Under the pieces are notes generated by a model. That model did not search any database and was not told the origin of the DNA. It worked only from the letters and a program-made list of their open reading frames with translations. A DNA stretch of 64,000 nucleotides, taken from NCBI GenBank assembly GCA_963820185.1, contig CAWFYV010000005.1, positions 1 through 64,000 on the forward strand, in the 5' to 3' direction. The translations under genes and the position numbers were made by a program. Positions 14,596 through 25,131 of this stretch are shown in pieces. Positions within the stretch are counted from its first letter, which is position 1, and each line of letters begins with the position of its first letter. Source of the stretch: Aquilonibacter sp963820185. GTDB taxonomy: Bacteria; Vulcanimicrobiota; Vulcanimicrobiia; Vulcanimicrobiales; Vulcanimicrobiaceae.

Positions 14596-16733
14596 AGAAT
14601 CACCACGCCGATCTTATTACTGCCGCTCTCCATGAACCAGATGTTGCCGTCGGGACCAACGGTAATCCCCGACGGGGCCGATCCGGGCGTCACCGGATAT
14701 TCAGCGTAGGTTATTAAGGGCGTGGTCGTCATGCGCCCGATCGCGTCGTTGTTGCTATCGGTGTACCAGATTGCCCCATCGGGACCCGCGACCATAAATG
14801 CCTGATTCCCGCCGGGATACAAGGTCGTAGTTTGAACGGACGTCACCTGCGCACCGGTGGTGTTGTAGACGGAGATGAAGCCGGGCCCGACCGTGCTGCC
14901 GATCCACATGTTGCCGTCGGAACCTGCCGTCATCGGACTCGCCACGGAGAATGCGGGCGTCATGAAGTTCGTCGCGAGGCCGCCCTGTATTTTCCCCACG
15001 ACCGAATGATTGAAGTCGTCGTACCAGATGTTGCCGTCCGGACCGAGTGCGATGTTCTCCATGAGTATCAAGCCTGGGCTATTCACATTTGGCACCGAAA
15101 TTTCGCTCAGTGCGCCGGTCGTGGCATTGATGTTCCCGACGACACCATCGGTGCTGACGGTGTGCGCGCTCGCACAGTACTCATCAAACCAGACGTTCCC
15201 GTCGAGACCCGCGGTGACACCCTGCGTTCCGGCATAACTTGCTGTATATGTCGTCGGCGCTCCTGACGTCGTTATCTTCGCAACGTTTGCGCTCGCGCAG
15301 TCACCGAACCAGACGTTTCCGTCGGGTCCGAGCGCGATACGAAGCGGTTCGATAAATCCAGCAATAGCCTCTATCGCAAGTCCAACAACGGCGGCGCTGC
15401 CATTGGGTTCTTGCGCCGTCTTGATCGCGTTGATCGAGCCGTAGGCGCCACCGCTGCCTTTCTGCACGAACCACAGGTTGCCGTCGGCGCCGGTCACGAC
15501 TCCCTCCGGCGTATCCGCGGTTGTCGTGTATTCGTTGATCGTCGGCGTTCCAGACGGCCCCGCCCGAGTCGTATTGGCAACAGCGATCGTGAAAGCGGTT
15601 GTGCCGTCGCTGATTGCAAGACTACACCCACTTGCAGATGCCTGAGTCCCGCCGACGACGAGCAGCGTTGCGCTCGTGCCTTTGCCGACGATCGTGCCGA
15701 CGCTGAGCACGTTCGAACATCCGCTCGGCGTTGCGGTGTAGGTCGTTCCCAACGACGCACTCGGCTCGGAGATCGCGAGCACGTGCTGACCTTCCGGATA
15801 GGTATTGAGTTGTGCCGGCGAGGGTGAGTAGAACACCGTCGGATTACTGACAAAAAGTACGGGCGCAATCGCCAAATTCTCCTGCGTTGCGCCGGCTGCG
15901 CCATTCACCGGCGTCGCGGTGAGCGACACCGTTGCCAGGTAGCCGCTCGTGCCGCCACCATCGTAGACCGCTTGCACCGTGTCGGTTGCCTTCGCGATCG
16001 TCACTGACGCGGCCGCCGCGCCACCGTTCAACGCCAAGAGCACGTGTCCGCTACCACCACTTTCGCTCACCGTCGCGGTAATCGGATTTGCAAATGGCGC
16101 GTTCGTCGTGCCGGCGGTGATCGGGTTGTTGCCGAAATCGGTCGGCGCAATCACCAGCCCGATCGTTCTCGTGCGCCCGTCGGCGGCTTCGTTCAGATTC
16201 GTCGTACTGCCGCCGAAGCCGGCGATGATGCCGCCGACCGACGCAAAGATGACGTTGACCGTGCCGGCCGTAATGTTTTGCGTGACGCCCGCGACGCCGA
16301 GTTCATGCGCGCTCGCCGGAATCGCACCGTTCACCGGCGCCGCATCGTAGAGTCCAAACACGAAGTCGTCGTTCCCGGCCGGCGCTGCGACGGTGATCAC
16401 GCAATTGCGGCCGGTGGACACCGTCGTGCAGGCAGTGCTGGCTGCCGAAATGTCCGTTACCGAAGAACCTAGCGGTGTTGTGTGATTCGTGTCGGTGTGC
16501 GCGTAGGTCGTAACGAGCGCGCCGTTTGCACTCGGTGAAATGAACGCGCGGTGCTTCGCGGATCCGCCAGGTGCCGGATTCGGCACGAGAATGGTGAACT
16601 TCGCGGTCCCCCTCGTTGCCGGCGCTGCCCCGCCCGATGTCACGGGAAGTGGGGACATGTGGGAACCACCGCCGCTGCATGCAGCGAGATTCAGCGCCAT
16701 CGTAAGCCCCAGTGCGACCGCTACCCAACGCAT
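14592..16733 (-). CDS. Lipoprotein with Vgb/NHL-type beta-propeller
   Basis: About 713 residues from the ATG at 16733 (an upstream start at 16778 adds 15 residues before the signal). Lipobox LAAC followed by SGGGS. The N-terminal half is Ala/Gly/Thr-rich and Ig-like; the C-terminal half has about six repeats of the form GxDGNxWFxx (ADGNLWFVQ, GPDGNVWFGDC, GPDGNIWYDD, GSDGNMWIGS, GPDGAIWYTD, GPDGNIWFME). These are blades of a virginiamycin-B-lyase-like propeller. Probably a surface or periplasmic binding protein rather than an antibiotic lyase. Confidence 0.7.
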   Translation of the reverse strand: MRWVAVALGLTMALNLAACSGGGSHMSPLPVTSGGAAPATRGTAKFTILVPNPAPGGSAKHRAFISPSANGALVTTYAHTDTNHTTPLGSSVTDISAASTACTTVSTGRNCVITVAAPAGNDDFVFGLYDAAPVNGAIPASAHELGVAGVTQNITAGTVNVIFASVGGIIAGFGGSTTNLNEAADGRTRTIGLVIAPTDFGNNPITAGTTNAPFANPITATVSESGGSGHVLLALNGGAAAASVTIAKATDTVQAVYDGGGTSGYLATVSLTATPVNGAAGATQENLAIAPVLFVSNPTVFYSPSPAQLNTYPEGQHVLAISEPSASLGTTYTATPSGCSNVLSVGTIVGKGTSATLLVVGGTQASASGCSLAISDGTTAFTIAVANTTRAGPSGTPTINEYTTTADTPEGVVTGADGNLWFVQKGSGGAYGSINAIKTAQEPNGSAAVVGLAIEAIAGFIEPLRIALGPDGNVWFGDCASANVAKITTSGAPTTYTASYAGTQGVTAGLDGNVWFDEYCASAHTVSTDGVVGNINATTGALSEISVPNVNSPGLILMENIALGPDGNIWYDDFNHSVVGKIQGGLATNFMTPAFSVASPMTAGSDGNMWIGSTVGPGFISVYNTTGAQVTSVQTTTLYPGGNQAFMVAGPDGAIWYTDSNNDAIGRMTTTPLITYAEYPVTPGSAPSGITVGPDGNIWFMESGSNKIGVVIL

Positions 16734-16801
16734 TGCGCCCCTCCGTGAACGGCGATTTCCTTCAACAGGAGCCGGCATAAGACCGCCTAATCGCTAGCCG
16801 T

Positions 16802-17365
16802 ATGCGGCGGGTTCACGTGATTTTGAGCGCTCTTGCGGTTGCATGGCTTGCAACCAGCTGCACCCCGGCGTACGTCGCGCAATTCCCCGGTCCGACGGTC
16901 ATGCCGAGCTCGAGTCCGAGTTCGAGCCCGAGTTCGAGCCCGAGTTCAAGCCCGAGTTCAAGCCCGAGCTCCAGTCCGAGTTCGAGTCCGAGCCCGGGAC
17001 CCACACCCGCAGTAGCCCTGCCCGGCGGCGCCACGTCGCTTTCGTTCGATGCCGCAAATCAGACCGCGAGCGTCACGGTAAGTGAAAGCGGCTACACCGG
17101 AACCTTCACGGCGCAATCAAATGGGACGGCCGTTGCAACCGTGGGACCTGCGTCGGGAACGTCGTTCACCGTGACCGCGGTTGGCGCCGGCAGCGCGACA
17201 ATTACGTTCACAGATCAGAGCGGCCGTAGCGCGCAGGTGAGCGTGACCGTTACGATCTCGACCGGCGTTGTCGGACTATCCGGGCGGCCAAGTCATGTGC
17301 CGGCCCGCCAGGACGTGCACGTGCAAGTGGTCGACGGTCTGTCCACCGTCGGGGCCCGTATTTAA
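16802..17365 (+). CDS. Lipoprotein with Ser-Ser-Ser-Pro linker and bacterial Ig-like domain
   Basis: Signal with lipobox LATSC, then a linker of seven Ser/Pro tetrapeptide repeats (codons 16907-16990) and one Big_2/BID-like domain (LPGGATSLSFDAANQTASV through ATITFTDQSGR and VSVTVTI). The last 30 residues lie antisense to the HIT gene and change character, so the true C-terminus may be near 17270 with the stop lost by a frameshift. Function unknown; a surface anchor or adhesin-like role is plausible. Confidence 0.55.
   Translation: MRRVHVILSALAVAWLATSCTPAYVAQFPGPTVMPSSSPSSSPSSSPSSSPSSSPSSSPSSSPSPGPTPAVALPGGATSLSFDAANQTASVTVSESGYTGTFTAQSNGTAVATVGPASGTSFTVTAVGAGSATITFTDQSGRSAQVSVTVTISTGVVGLSGRPSHVPARQDVHVQVVDGLSTVGARI
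16907..16990 (+). repeat. Seven 12-bp in-frame repeats
   Basis: Seven tandem 12-mers of the type AGTTCGAGCCCG, with single-base variants at positions 3, 6 and 9, encode the Ser-Ser-Ser-Pro linker of the lipoprotein. Exact copies sit side by side, so the number may change by slippage. Confidence 0.85.
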
Positions 17366-17614
17366 CACGAGCCGGTAGCCATCGCCCCCGCGCTCGCGCC
17401 CGAGCTTGGTTGCGACCTCGATGAGCTTTGCCAGCAACGCCCCTTCGGCGGCGTCGGAGAGTTCCCCGATGTTCGCGTGGTGCTTGACCGGCATCACGAG
17501 CAGATGCACCGGCGCCTGCGGATTGATGTCCTCAATCGCGAGTACAGCGTCGTCGCGGTAGACGGGTTTCGACGGAATCTCGCCCGCCGCGATCTTACAG
17601 AACAAACAGGCCAT
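17276..17614 (-). CDS. HIT-family nucleotide hydrolase
   Basis: 112 residues from the ATG at 17614. It shows the N-terminal CLFCKIAAGEIPSKPVY and the histidine triad VDHLHVHVLAG near the C-terminus, as in Hint/HinT purine-nucleoside phosphoramidases. It ends a few residues after the triad, like other short bacterial members. Its ATG shares one base with the TGA of the upstream gene (TGATG), so it is coupled to the envelope gene before it. Confidence 0.9.
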   Translation of the reverse strand: MACLFCKIAAGEIPSKPVYRDDAVLAIEDINPQAPVHLLVMPVKHHANIGELSDAAEGALLAKLIEVATKLGRERGGDGYRLVLNTGPDGGQTVDHLHVHVLAGRHMTWPPG

Positions 17615-19020
17615 CAGCGAATAACGAACGTCCACGACTTGGTCGTGGTGTTCCCAGCGAGATCGGCAACGCGCACGGTGACGTGCACCTCACCGCGATG
17701 ATACTCATACGACGGCATATACTGAATGAACGTCGGTGTGCGCAGCGATTCCGAGGTCACGTCGCGTCCATCGACCCACATCACGATGCTCGAGGGATTG
17801 ACCCGTACGGCGTCGGCAACGAAGGTAGCGTAGATTGCGGGCGAGCGCGTATTCACTGCCGCGCCTTCACCCGGAGCGAAGTCAGAGATGCCCGGCGGCG
17901 AGCTCGACGCGGAGAGCGTCTGCGCTGCTTGCACATCGGGCGCGCTGTTTTGCCCGACGCGCAGATGTCCGGTAATCAACACGTCGCTGAAATTCGCCCG
18001 GTTGGGAATCGCGTAGCTGCCGACGTACACGCCAGGCGTGCGTTCGGACATCGCGATGTTGGTTACATATGAGCCGATATCGAACGTCGCCGACCCGCCG
18101 GGCGTGCCCTGTAACCCGACGGTAATGCTATCGCCCGCGCGCTGCGGCCGATCGGTGTTGAGCGTCACGCTGGTGATCTGCGGCTGCCCGGGTTGCGGCG
18201 AACTAGCCGCGACCGGTCGACTCGCGAGCACCGTGCGAATTTCGTTCGTTTCGACGTTGAAGCGAACGGTGACGACATCGCCAATGCGCAGGTCGGAGAC
18301 GGCAGCACTCGCGCCGTTGAGTACGACCTGCGTCGTGCGGTTCGGTACGATCACGTGTCCGTCGCCGATCACAAACTCGCTTGCCGTCGTCGCCGCGATG
18401 TGTCCGGTATACGAGCCGAACGCGTCCTCGACGCGCTCCACGTGCCCCGCTCGATCCATATGGATGCGCGCGAAATCGCCGGGGCGCACGTCGCCAAGCT
18501 CGCCCGGAACGGTCACGTTCGCCGCGACGTCGTGCATCTCGACGATCGCATTCATACCGATCGGCACGGTATGAATCGTCGCATTATATTCCAGCGTGAC
18601 GGTTGGCGGATCGGAATTGACGTCGACCGCGGTAACCGTACCGAAACGCTCGGCCGAGGTGTGCGTAAGCACCAAGCCGCTTGCCGAGCGGCCGACGAGT
18701 TGCGCGACGATCTCGACCGTCTGCGCGCGCCGGTCGTAGGTTGCCTGCGCACCGAGCACGTCGGTGAAAAAGCGCAACGGCGCATAGAGCACGTCTTTAA
18801 CCTCGACTGCGCCGGTACCACCGATCCTCAGGCTAATCATCTTCGCACCGACTTGGGTCTCGACTTGATTGCCGGCCACCGCGAAGGGCAATCCCAACGC
18901 CTCGATCGTGCGCCGTACCGGCACGTAGAGTTGGCCGCGCACCATCATCGGCGGCGGCTGCAACGGCAACTTCACACCGTTGATGACGATCGCAATCGTC
19001 GCGACCAGAACGTGAATCAT
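17614..19020 (-). CDS. Exported protein with copper-amine-oxidase N-terminal-like domain
   Basis: 468 residues. A short hydrophobic N-terminus leads into a copper amine oxidase N-like domain (about 12-110: INGVKLPLQPPPMMVRGQ, LYVPVRRTIEALGLPF, LYAPLRFFTDVLGA). This fold is a non-catalytic beta module seen in surface proteins of Firmicutes-like bacteria. The middle holds repeated beta domains and the end is Ig-like (VHVTVRVADLAGNTTTKSW). Start ATG overlaps the upstream glycosyltransferase. No amine oxidase catalytic domain is present. Confidence 0.7.
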   Translation of the reverse strand: MIHVLVATIAIVINGVKLPLQPPPMMVRGQLYVPVRRTIEALGLPFAVAGNQVETQVGAKMISLRIGGTGAVEVKDVLYAPLRFFTDVLGAQATYDRRAQTVEIVAQLVGRSASGLVLTHTSAERFGTVTAVDVNSDPPTVTLEYNATIHTVPIGMNAIVEMHDVAANVTVPGELGDVRPGDFARIHMDRAGHVERVEDAFGSYTGHIAATTASEFVIGDGHVIVPNRTTQVVLNGASAAVSDLRIGDVVTVRFNVETNEIRTVLASRPVAASSPQPGQPQITSVTLNTDRPQRAGDSITVGLQGTPGGSATFDIGSYVTNIAMSERTPGVYVGSYAIPNRANFSDVLITGHLRVGQNSAPDVQAAQTLSASSSPPGISDFAPGEGAAVNTRSPAIYATFVADAVRVNPSSIVMWVDGRDVTSESLRTPTFIQYMPSYEYHRGEVHVTVRVADLAGNTTTKSWTFVIR

Positions 19021-20033
19021 CGTTGCTCCTCTACGATTTCACGGTAGACCGCCGCCGTCTCGCGCGCGGTACGATCCCAGCTTAGCGCCCCGGCGGCTTC
19101 GCGTCCACGTTCCACGAGCGTGGCGCGCAAAGCCTGGTCGTCGAGCACACGCTCGATATGCACGCGCGCAGCCTCGACGTCGCGCGGCTCGAACGTCAGC
19201 GCGGAGGCCGTAGCCGGGTCCGGAATCGAGGTCGTCGTCGCAATAACCGGGCAGCCTTGTGCCATCGCCTCGACGAACGGCAACCCGAATCCCTCGAGCA
19301 ACGACGGATGCACGAGCGCGGTTGCACCGGCGTAATATGCCGCAAGCGCATCGTCGTCCACATCGCCGAGCACGATTGCGGCGCGGCGATCGCTCGAGAG
19401 CCGCTGCAACTCGCCGTTGAAATCGTCGGACCCGGTCAGGTAGAGATCGACCTCGTAGCGGGCGGGCAGCGCCGACCACGCCTGGAGCAAGGTCGGGACG
19501 TCCTTGTGCGCCCGATGATTTCCGACGTAGAGCAGATAGGGACGCGGGCCGCGGTACGGCTGCGCTTGCACGAAGAACCGCTCGCGCGGCGCAAGCGGAA
19601 TCACGCGAATCTTCGCGCAGTCGACGCCAAGGAGCTCCACTAAGTCGACAACTGTGCGACTGTCGGAGGTAATGATGCGCGCAGCACGGCGCGCCGCCGG
19701 CTTGACGACGAATTCGTAGTAGGGACCGATCGTCGGCTTGTGCAGTTCGCGATAGCGCAGATGAATCAGGTCGTGAATGGTAAACGTGAAGCGACCTCCC
19801 GCCAGGAGCGGGATATACTGCGACATATAATGCGAAACGGCTATACGGTCACGCCACATCTGAAATGGCAGCGTCAGTTGTTCCAGCGCTGCCACGTTCT
19901 CGCCGTCTGCGTAGATGCGATACTCGAGATCGGGCGCAACGCGCGGCAGGCGCGTAACGACCTCTTGCATGTAGGTGCGCATCCCGACCGAGATATGTCG
20001 CCCTTCGCGCGCGTCGATGCCGATCCGGGTCAT
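19017..20033 (-). CDS. Family 4 glycosyltransferase
   Basis: 338 residues, two Rossmann lobes. The N-terminal half starts MTRIGIDAREGRHISVG; the C-terminal half has LLYVGNHRAHKDVPTLLQAW and the donor-binding HPSLLEGFGLPFVEAMAQGC with the E-x7-E signature of GT4 enzymes. It transfers a nucleotide-activated sugar, probably in envelope polysaccharide or glycolipid synthesis. The ATG overlaps the previous gene's stop (ATGA), coupling it to the GT2 gene. Confidence 0.88.
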   Translation of the reverse strand: MTRIGIDAREGRHISVGMRTYMQEVVTRLPRVAPDLEYRIYADGENVAALEQLTLPFQMWRDRIAVSHYMSQYIPLLAGGRFTFTIHDLIHLRYRELHKPTIGPYYEFVVKPAARRAARIITSDSRTVVDLVELLGVDCAKIRVIPLAPRERFFVQAQPYRGPRPYLLYVGNHRAHKDVPTLLQAWSALPARYEVDLYLTGSDDFNGELQRLSSDRRAAIVLGDVDDDALAAYYAGATALVHPSLLEGFGLPFVEAMAQGCPVIATTTSIPDPATASALTFEPRDVEAARVHIERVLDDQALRATLVERGREAAGALSWDRTARETAAVYREIVEEQR

Positions 20034-20765
20034 GAACGCTTGCGATCGCTCCAGGTTTGCCGTAGCGCTTTGCCCGCAACGACCGCAGGATAGAGCGCCG
20101 AGTACCAAGCGACGTACCAGCCACGCGGTCCGTCGAGTAGTGCGCCGCGCCGCACGAGGTGGTTGACGAAGCGCGGCGCAACGAGCGCGGACTCGCCGAG
20201 CCAGCGCACGGGGTTCGCGCGCTGTGCGAGCGCTTCGATTGCGGTGTAGCGTGCAAATTTTTCACGGTAGCTGCGCGCATCGGGATACGAGTAGTGCAAG
20301 AGCGCGCCGGCTAGCTCGCGCACAGTCCCATCGCAGACCAGCCGCTCGTGCACGAGCGCGTCGTCGATACGCGCTGCGGCCGTGCGTACCAGCCGCAGTA
20401 ACGGCTCGCCGCTCCATATCCGCATCGGCTTGCCATGAAAGTACGTCGTGCGGCGGACGATGTAGCCGTCAACATCATCGGGCGCGGCGAGAATCGCGTC
20501 ACGCAGACGATCGTCGAGCTCCTCGTCGGCGTCAAGCATCAGCACCCACGGCGTCGTGATCTGCCCGAGGCCGTAGCGCCGAGCGTCGACAAAGTCGGTC
20601 CAACGCCGTTCGATGACGCGCGCGCCCGATGCAATCGCATAACTGACCGTGCGATCGTTCGAGAGCGCGTCGAGCACTAAGATCGAAACGCCGTGCGGCA
20701 GACTGCTGACCGCACGTGGGAGATCGCGCTCTTCGTCACGCGTGAGGATGAACGCGGTGATGTCG

Positions 20766-20776
<11 letters not shown>
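20030..20776 (-). CDS. Family 2 glycosyltransferase, WaaE/KdtX-like
   Basis: GT-A fold: ITAFILTRDEERDLPRAV at the N-terminus, LVLDALSNDRTV, the DxD-type MLDADEELD, and ALLHYSYPDARSYREKFARY typical of LPS-core beta-glucosyltransferases. The TTG at 20776 overlaps the pyrG stop and begins eight residues before the first strand; a GTG at 20833 would add 19 residues inside pyrG and is less likely. Acts on envelope glycolipid precursors. Confidence 0.82.
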
Positions 20777-22424
<1,648 letters not shown>

Positions 22425-22445
22425 CTCGGGATGTGTTTATTCGCG

Positions 22446-23216
22446 CTAGCCCGGGGGCTCCACCTTGATAAAGCGCTCGCGACCGCCGTAGTCGCGCTCC
22501 AGGGCGACGGTTGCCTGCGGAAACGCCGCCTGCGCGAGCGCGAGCAGCCCGGCCGCGATGGGCGGCGCCCCTTCGGCGAGCAGCAGCCCGCCCGGCTCGA
22601 GCAGCGGCGGCACGTCCGCGAAGAAGCGACGGTAAAAGTCGAGGCCATCAGCCCCACCGTAAAGCGCGATCGCGGGCTCGAAGCGCAACGCGGCATCGCC
22701 CTCGCCCTCGGGAACGTAGGGCAGATTTGCCACGATCGCATCGTAACGGCGGGCCTTCACCGGCTCGAGCAGATCGCCGAGATAGAACGCGACTTGCCGA
22801 TCGAGCAGACCCAGGCGCTGACGGTTTTCGATGGCAACGACGAGTGCTTCTGGTGAGGCGTCGACTGCATCCACGTGCGCACGCGGAACTTCAGCTGCGA
22901 TCGTGAGCGCAATCGCGCCGCTGCCGGTGCCCACATCGAGCACGCGCGACCTCCCGCGCGCACGCAGAAATACGATCGCGGCTTCAACGAGATGCTCGGT
23001 CTCGGGCCGCGGAATCAAGACGCGATTATCGACAGCAAACTCGCGCCGGTAAAATCCGGCGGCGCCGACGATATAGGCGAGCGGCTCGCCCTGTTCGAGG
23101 CGCGCTTTGAGTTCGCGGTATCTGCTTTCGAGTTCCGGGCTTAGCGGTTCACCGGCATGCGCGCGCAAATATGCCGGCGATTTGCCGGTAACGAACTCCA
23201 GCAATTGCTCGTGCAC
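22446..23216 (-). CDS. prmC: Release-factor glutamine methyltransferase, N-terminally short
   Basis: 256 residues. SAM-binding VLDVGTGSGAIALTIA and the substrate loop IVANLPYVPEG (Asn-Leu-Pro-Tyr in place of the usual Asn-Pro-Pro-Tyr; the Leu form is known in some phyla) identify PrmC, which methylates the GGQ glutamine of release factors. The GTG start at 23216 leaves out roughly 25 residues that most PrmC proteins have before GKSPAYLRAH. A TGA lies two codons upstream, so the helical domain is truncated. prfA is nearby in the same direction. Confidence 0.87.
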   Translation of the reverse strand: MHEQLLEFVTGKSPAYLRAHAGEPLSPELESRYRELKARLEQGEPLAYIVGAAGFYRREFAVDNRVLIPRPETEHLVEAAIVFLRARGRSRVLDVGTGSGAIALTIAAEVPRAHVDAVDASPEALVVAIENRQRLGLLDRQVAFYLGDLLEPVKARRYDAIVANLPYVPEGEGDAALRFEPAIALYGGADGLDFYRRFFADVPPLLEPGGLLLAEGAPPIAAGLLALAQAAFPQATVALERDYGGRERFIKVEPPG

Positions 23217-23226
23217 GGATCAGACG

Positions 23227-23594
23227 CTACTTCGTCGGATTGATTTCAAACGTGTTCGAGCCCATCCGGCGCGGCGCGCAGAGGTCGCGATCGGGCCTGG
23301 AGTTGGGATCGAGATACCACTCGTCGCCACGCATCGGATTGCCGCGATTCTCGAGGCGCATCGTGCATTCATCGGGCCCACTGTGGAGTCTGAACCGAAT
23401 CAGTGTCTGTTTGCCCCTTGACGTTATGCAATGCACGTACGCAGGCGTGTGAAAACTGCAATCACTCGACGGGTTCACGCTTATCGGCGCGAGACCACCC
23501 TTGCCGTAGACATAGGCATCCGCAGGAGCGCGATGGCTGGAATTGCCCAGAGCGCGATCGCCATCAAGCAGAGTGACATCAGACGCGTATTCAT
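23227..23594 (-). pseudogene. Small secreted protein, frameshifted after the signal peptide
   Basis: The ATG at 23594 encodes a signal peptide (MNTRLMSLCLMAIALWAIPA). Its frame stops after 36 codons. The next frame continues from near 23525 as ADAYVYGKGGLAPISVN, then a Cys-containing mature domain (SDCSFHTPAYVHC, LDPNSRPDRDLC) to the stop at 23227. One missing base near 23527 would join them. Family unknown. Located between prfA and prmC. Confidence 0.55.
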
Positions 23595-23633
23595 TTGGAC
23601 CCTCCGTTCGCTAGGCTCAGGATGACAAAGGGG

Positions 23634-24734
23634 TTACGCCGGTTGCGCTTCGCCGGCAAGGAGCTTGGCTTGTTCGTCGGCGAGCAGGTCGTCGACGATC
23701 GGGGTGAGCGCGCCGTCCATGATGCCGCGGATATTGCCGTAGCTTTCATTGATGCGGTGATCGGTCACGCGGTCTTGCGGGAAGTTGTACGTGCGAATCT
23801 TCTCCGAGCGGTCGCCGGTGCCGACTTGGCTGCGCCGCAGCGACCCCATCGCTTCCTCTTTTTCGCGCTGCTGACGCTCGTAGAGCATCGCCCGTAACAT
23901 GGTCATCGCCTTTTCGCGGTTCTGCATCTGCGAGCGCTCTTGCTGCGACGCAACGATCAGGCCGGTTGGCACGTGCGTGATGCGAATCGCCGATTCGGTC
24001 TTGTTGACGTACTGACCACCCGCGCCCGAGGCTTTGTAGGTGTCGATCTGCAGATCCGTTGCCTTGATGTCGATCGGCACGTCGGCGTCGACTTCGGGCA
24101 GCACCGCGACCGTCGCGGTTGAAGTATGAATGCGGCCCTGTGCTTCGGTCGCGGGCACACGTTGCACGCGGTGCACGCCCGATTCGTACTTGAAGTAGCG
24201 ATACGGCGAATCGCCTTTCACGCCAAAGACGATCTCTTTGTAGCCGCCGGCTTCGCTCTCGTTTTCGGAGACCAGCTCGACGCGCATGCCGCGCGATTCG
24301 GCAAAGCGCATGTACATGCGCGCGAGATCGCCGGCGAAGATCGCGGCCTCGTCGCCGCCCGCGCCCGCGCGAACCTCGATGAAAACGTCTTTGCCGTCGT
24401 CGGGATCTTTGGGAACCATTAGCAACGCAAGCTGGTCTTCAAGCTGCGCCTTGCGCGCACGCAACGTTTTGAGTTCTTCTTCGGCAAGCTCGCGCAGTTC
24501 TGCATCGCCACCCTCACCGAGCAGCGCTTCGCTGCCGCCGATCTCGTCGTGCACCTTGCGGTACTGCCGATAGGTCGCGACCGTCTCTTCGAGCGCAGCG
24601 CGCTCTTTCACGAGCGCGGTGTAGCGCGCCTGATCGAAGCCGCCCGAGGGATTAGCCAGCTCCGCCTCGATCTCGTCGAAGCGCCGGACCATCGTATCGA
24701 GGCGTGCGATCACGCTTGCGTTCAGTTCGGCCAT
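23634..24734 (-). CDS. prfA: Peptide chain release factor 1
   Basis: 366 residues. The N-terminal coiled-coil domain precedes the RF core with GVHRVQRVPATEAQGRIHTS and the catalytic GGQ in SGAGGQYVNKTESAIR (Tyr instead of the more common His after GGQ). It ends with the usual YNFPQDRVTDHRI block. Recognises UAA/UAG. ATG start; follows rpmE after a terminator-like hairpin and precedes prmC, its modifying enzyme. Confidence 0.95.
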   Translation of the reverse strand: MAELNASVIARLDTMVRRFDEIEAELANPSGGFDQARYTALVKERAALEETVATYRQYRKVHDEIGGSEALLGEGGDAELRELAEEELKTLRARKAQLEDQLALLMVPKDPDDGKDVFIEVRAGAGGDEAAIFAGDLARMYMRFAESRGMRVELVSENESEAGGYKEIVFGVKGDSPYRYFKYESGVHRVQRVPATEAQGRIHTSTATVAVLPEVDADVPIDIKATDLQIDTYKASGAGGQYVNKTESAIRITHVPTGLIVASQQERSQMQNREKAMTMLRAMLYERQQREKEEAMGSLRRSQVGTGDRSEKIRTYNFPQDRVTDHRINESYGNIRGIMDGALTPIVDDLLADEQAKLLAGEAQPA

Positions 24735-24755
24735 AATTCACGGTGCCCGGGGTAA

Positions 24756-24786
24756 TGAAAAGACGAGCTGCGCTGCAGCTCGTCTT
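24756..24786 (-). terminator. Intrinsic terminator downstream of rpmE
   Basis: On the minus strand a perfect 12-bp stem (24775-24786 with 24760-24771) encloses the triloop AGC and runs into TTTT (24756-24759) then CATT. It separates rpmE from prfA and may reduce prfA expression. Confidence 0.75.
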
Positions 24787-24805
24787 CGAACCTTGGACGG
24801 GGTAG

Positions 24806-25075
24806 CTACGCTTCGACGGCCTTCTTTGCGTCCTTGGCGGCCTGGCGTTGCGCGGCTTCGTCTTTCTTCTTTGCGGCGGCAGCGGCGCGTTGGTTGAACT
24901 TATCAACGCGGCCGGCAGTGTCGACCAGCTTCTGCGTGCCCGTGAACAACGGATGGCACGCGGAACAGATCTCGACGGCGATCTCTTTCATCGTCGAACC
25001 GGTGGTAAAGGCCGCACCGCAAGCGCAGTGGACCTTGGCTTCGGGGTACCAGTTGGGGTGAATCTTCTCTTTCAC
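24806..25075 (-). CDS. rpmE: Ribosomal protein bL31, zinc-binding form
   Basis: 89 residues from the GTG at 25075. MKEKIHPNWYPEAKVHC-type start, with CAC and CSACH Cys pairs forming the zinc ribbon of the C+ form. Unusual is the long Ala/Lys-rich C-terminal tail (about 20 residues). The element TGCTATAAT ends about 10 bases before the start codon, so the mRNA may be nearly leaderless. Confidence 0.93.
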   Translation of the reverse strand: MKEKIHPNWYPEAKVHCACGAAFTTGSTMKEIAVEICSACHPLFTGTQKLVDTAGRVDKFNQRAAAAAKKKDEAAQRQAAKDAKKAVEA

Positions 25076-25084
25076 AACCCCATG

Positions 25085-25090
25085 ATTATA
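25085..25090 (-). promoter_or_regulatory. Extended -10 element for rpmE
   Basis: TGCTATAAT on the minus strand, with TATAAT at 25090-25085. The start codon begins nine bases downstream of the hexamer, leaving at most a few bases of leader. No convincing -35 element is present. Confidence 0.5.
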
Positions 25091-25131
25091 GCAGGGGGCG
25101 CAAGAGGGGCGACCTCCCCACCTACTGCTAC

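Noticed and set aside
14592..16733. A virginiamycin B lyase resistance gene
   Set aside because: The propeller repeats match in style, but it is a large lipoprotein with an extra Ig-like half and I cannot point to the lyase catalytic His/Glu set.
16907..16990. A CRISPR-like repeat array
   Set aside because: The units are 12 bp, contiguous with no spacers, and in frame within a coding sequence; they encode SSSP.
23595..23633. A repeat resembling the TTCGCT...GCTCAGGATGACA sequences common in many assemblies
   Set aside because: Only one partial copy is seen in this window, so no repeat family can be claimed.
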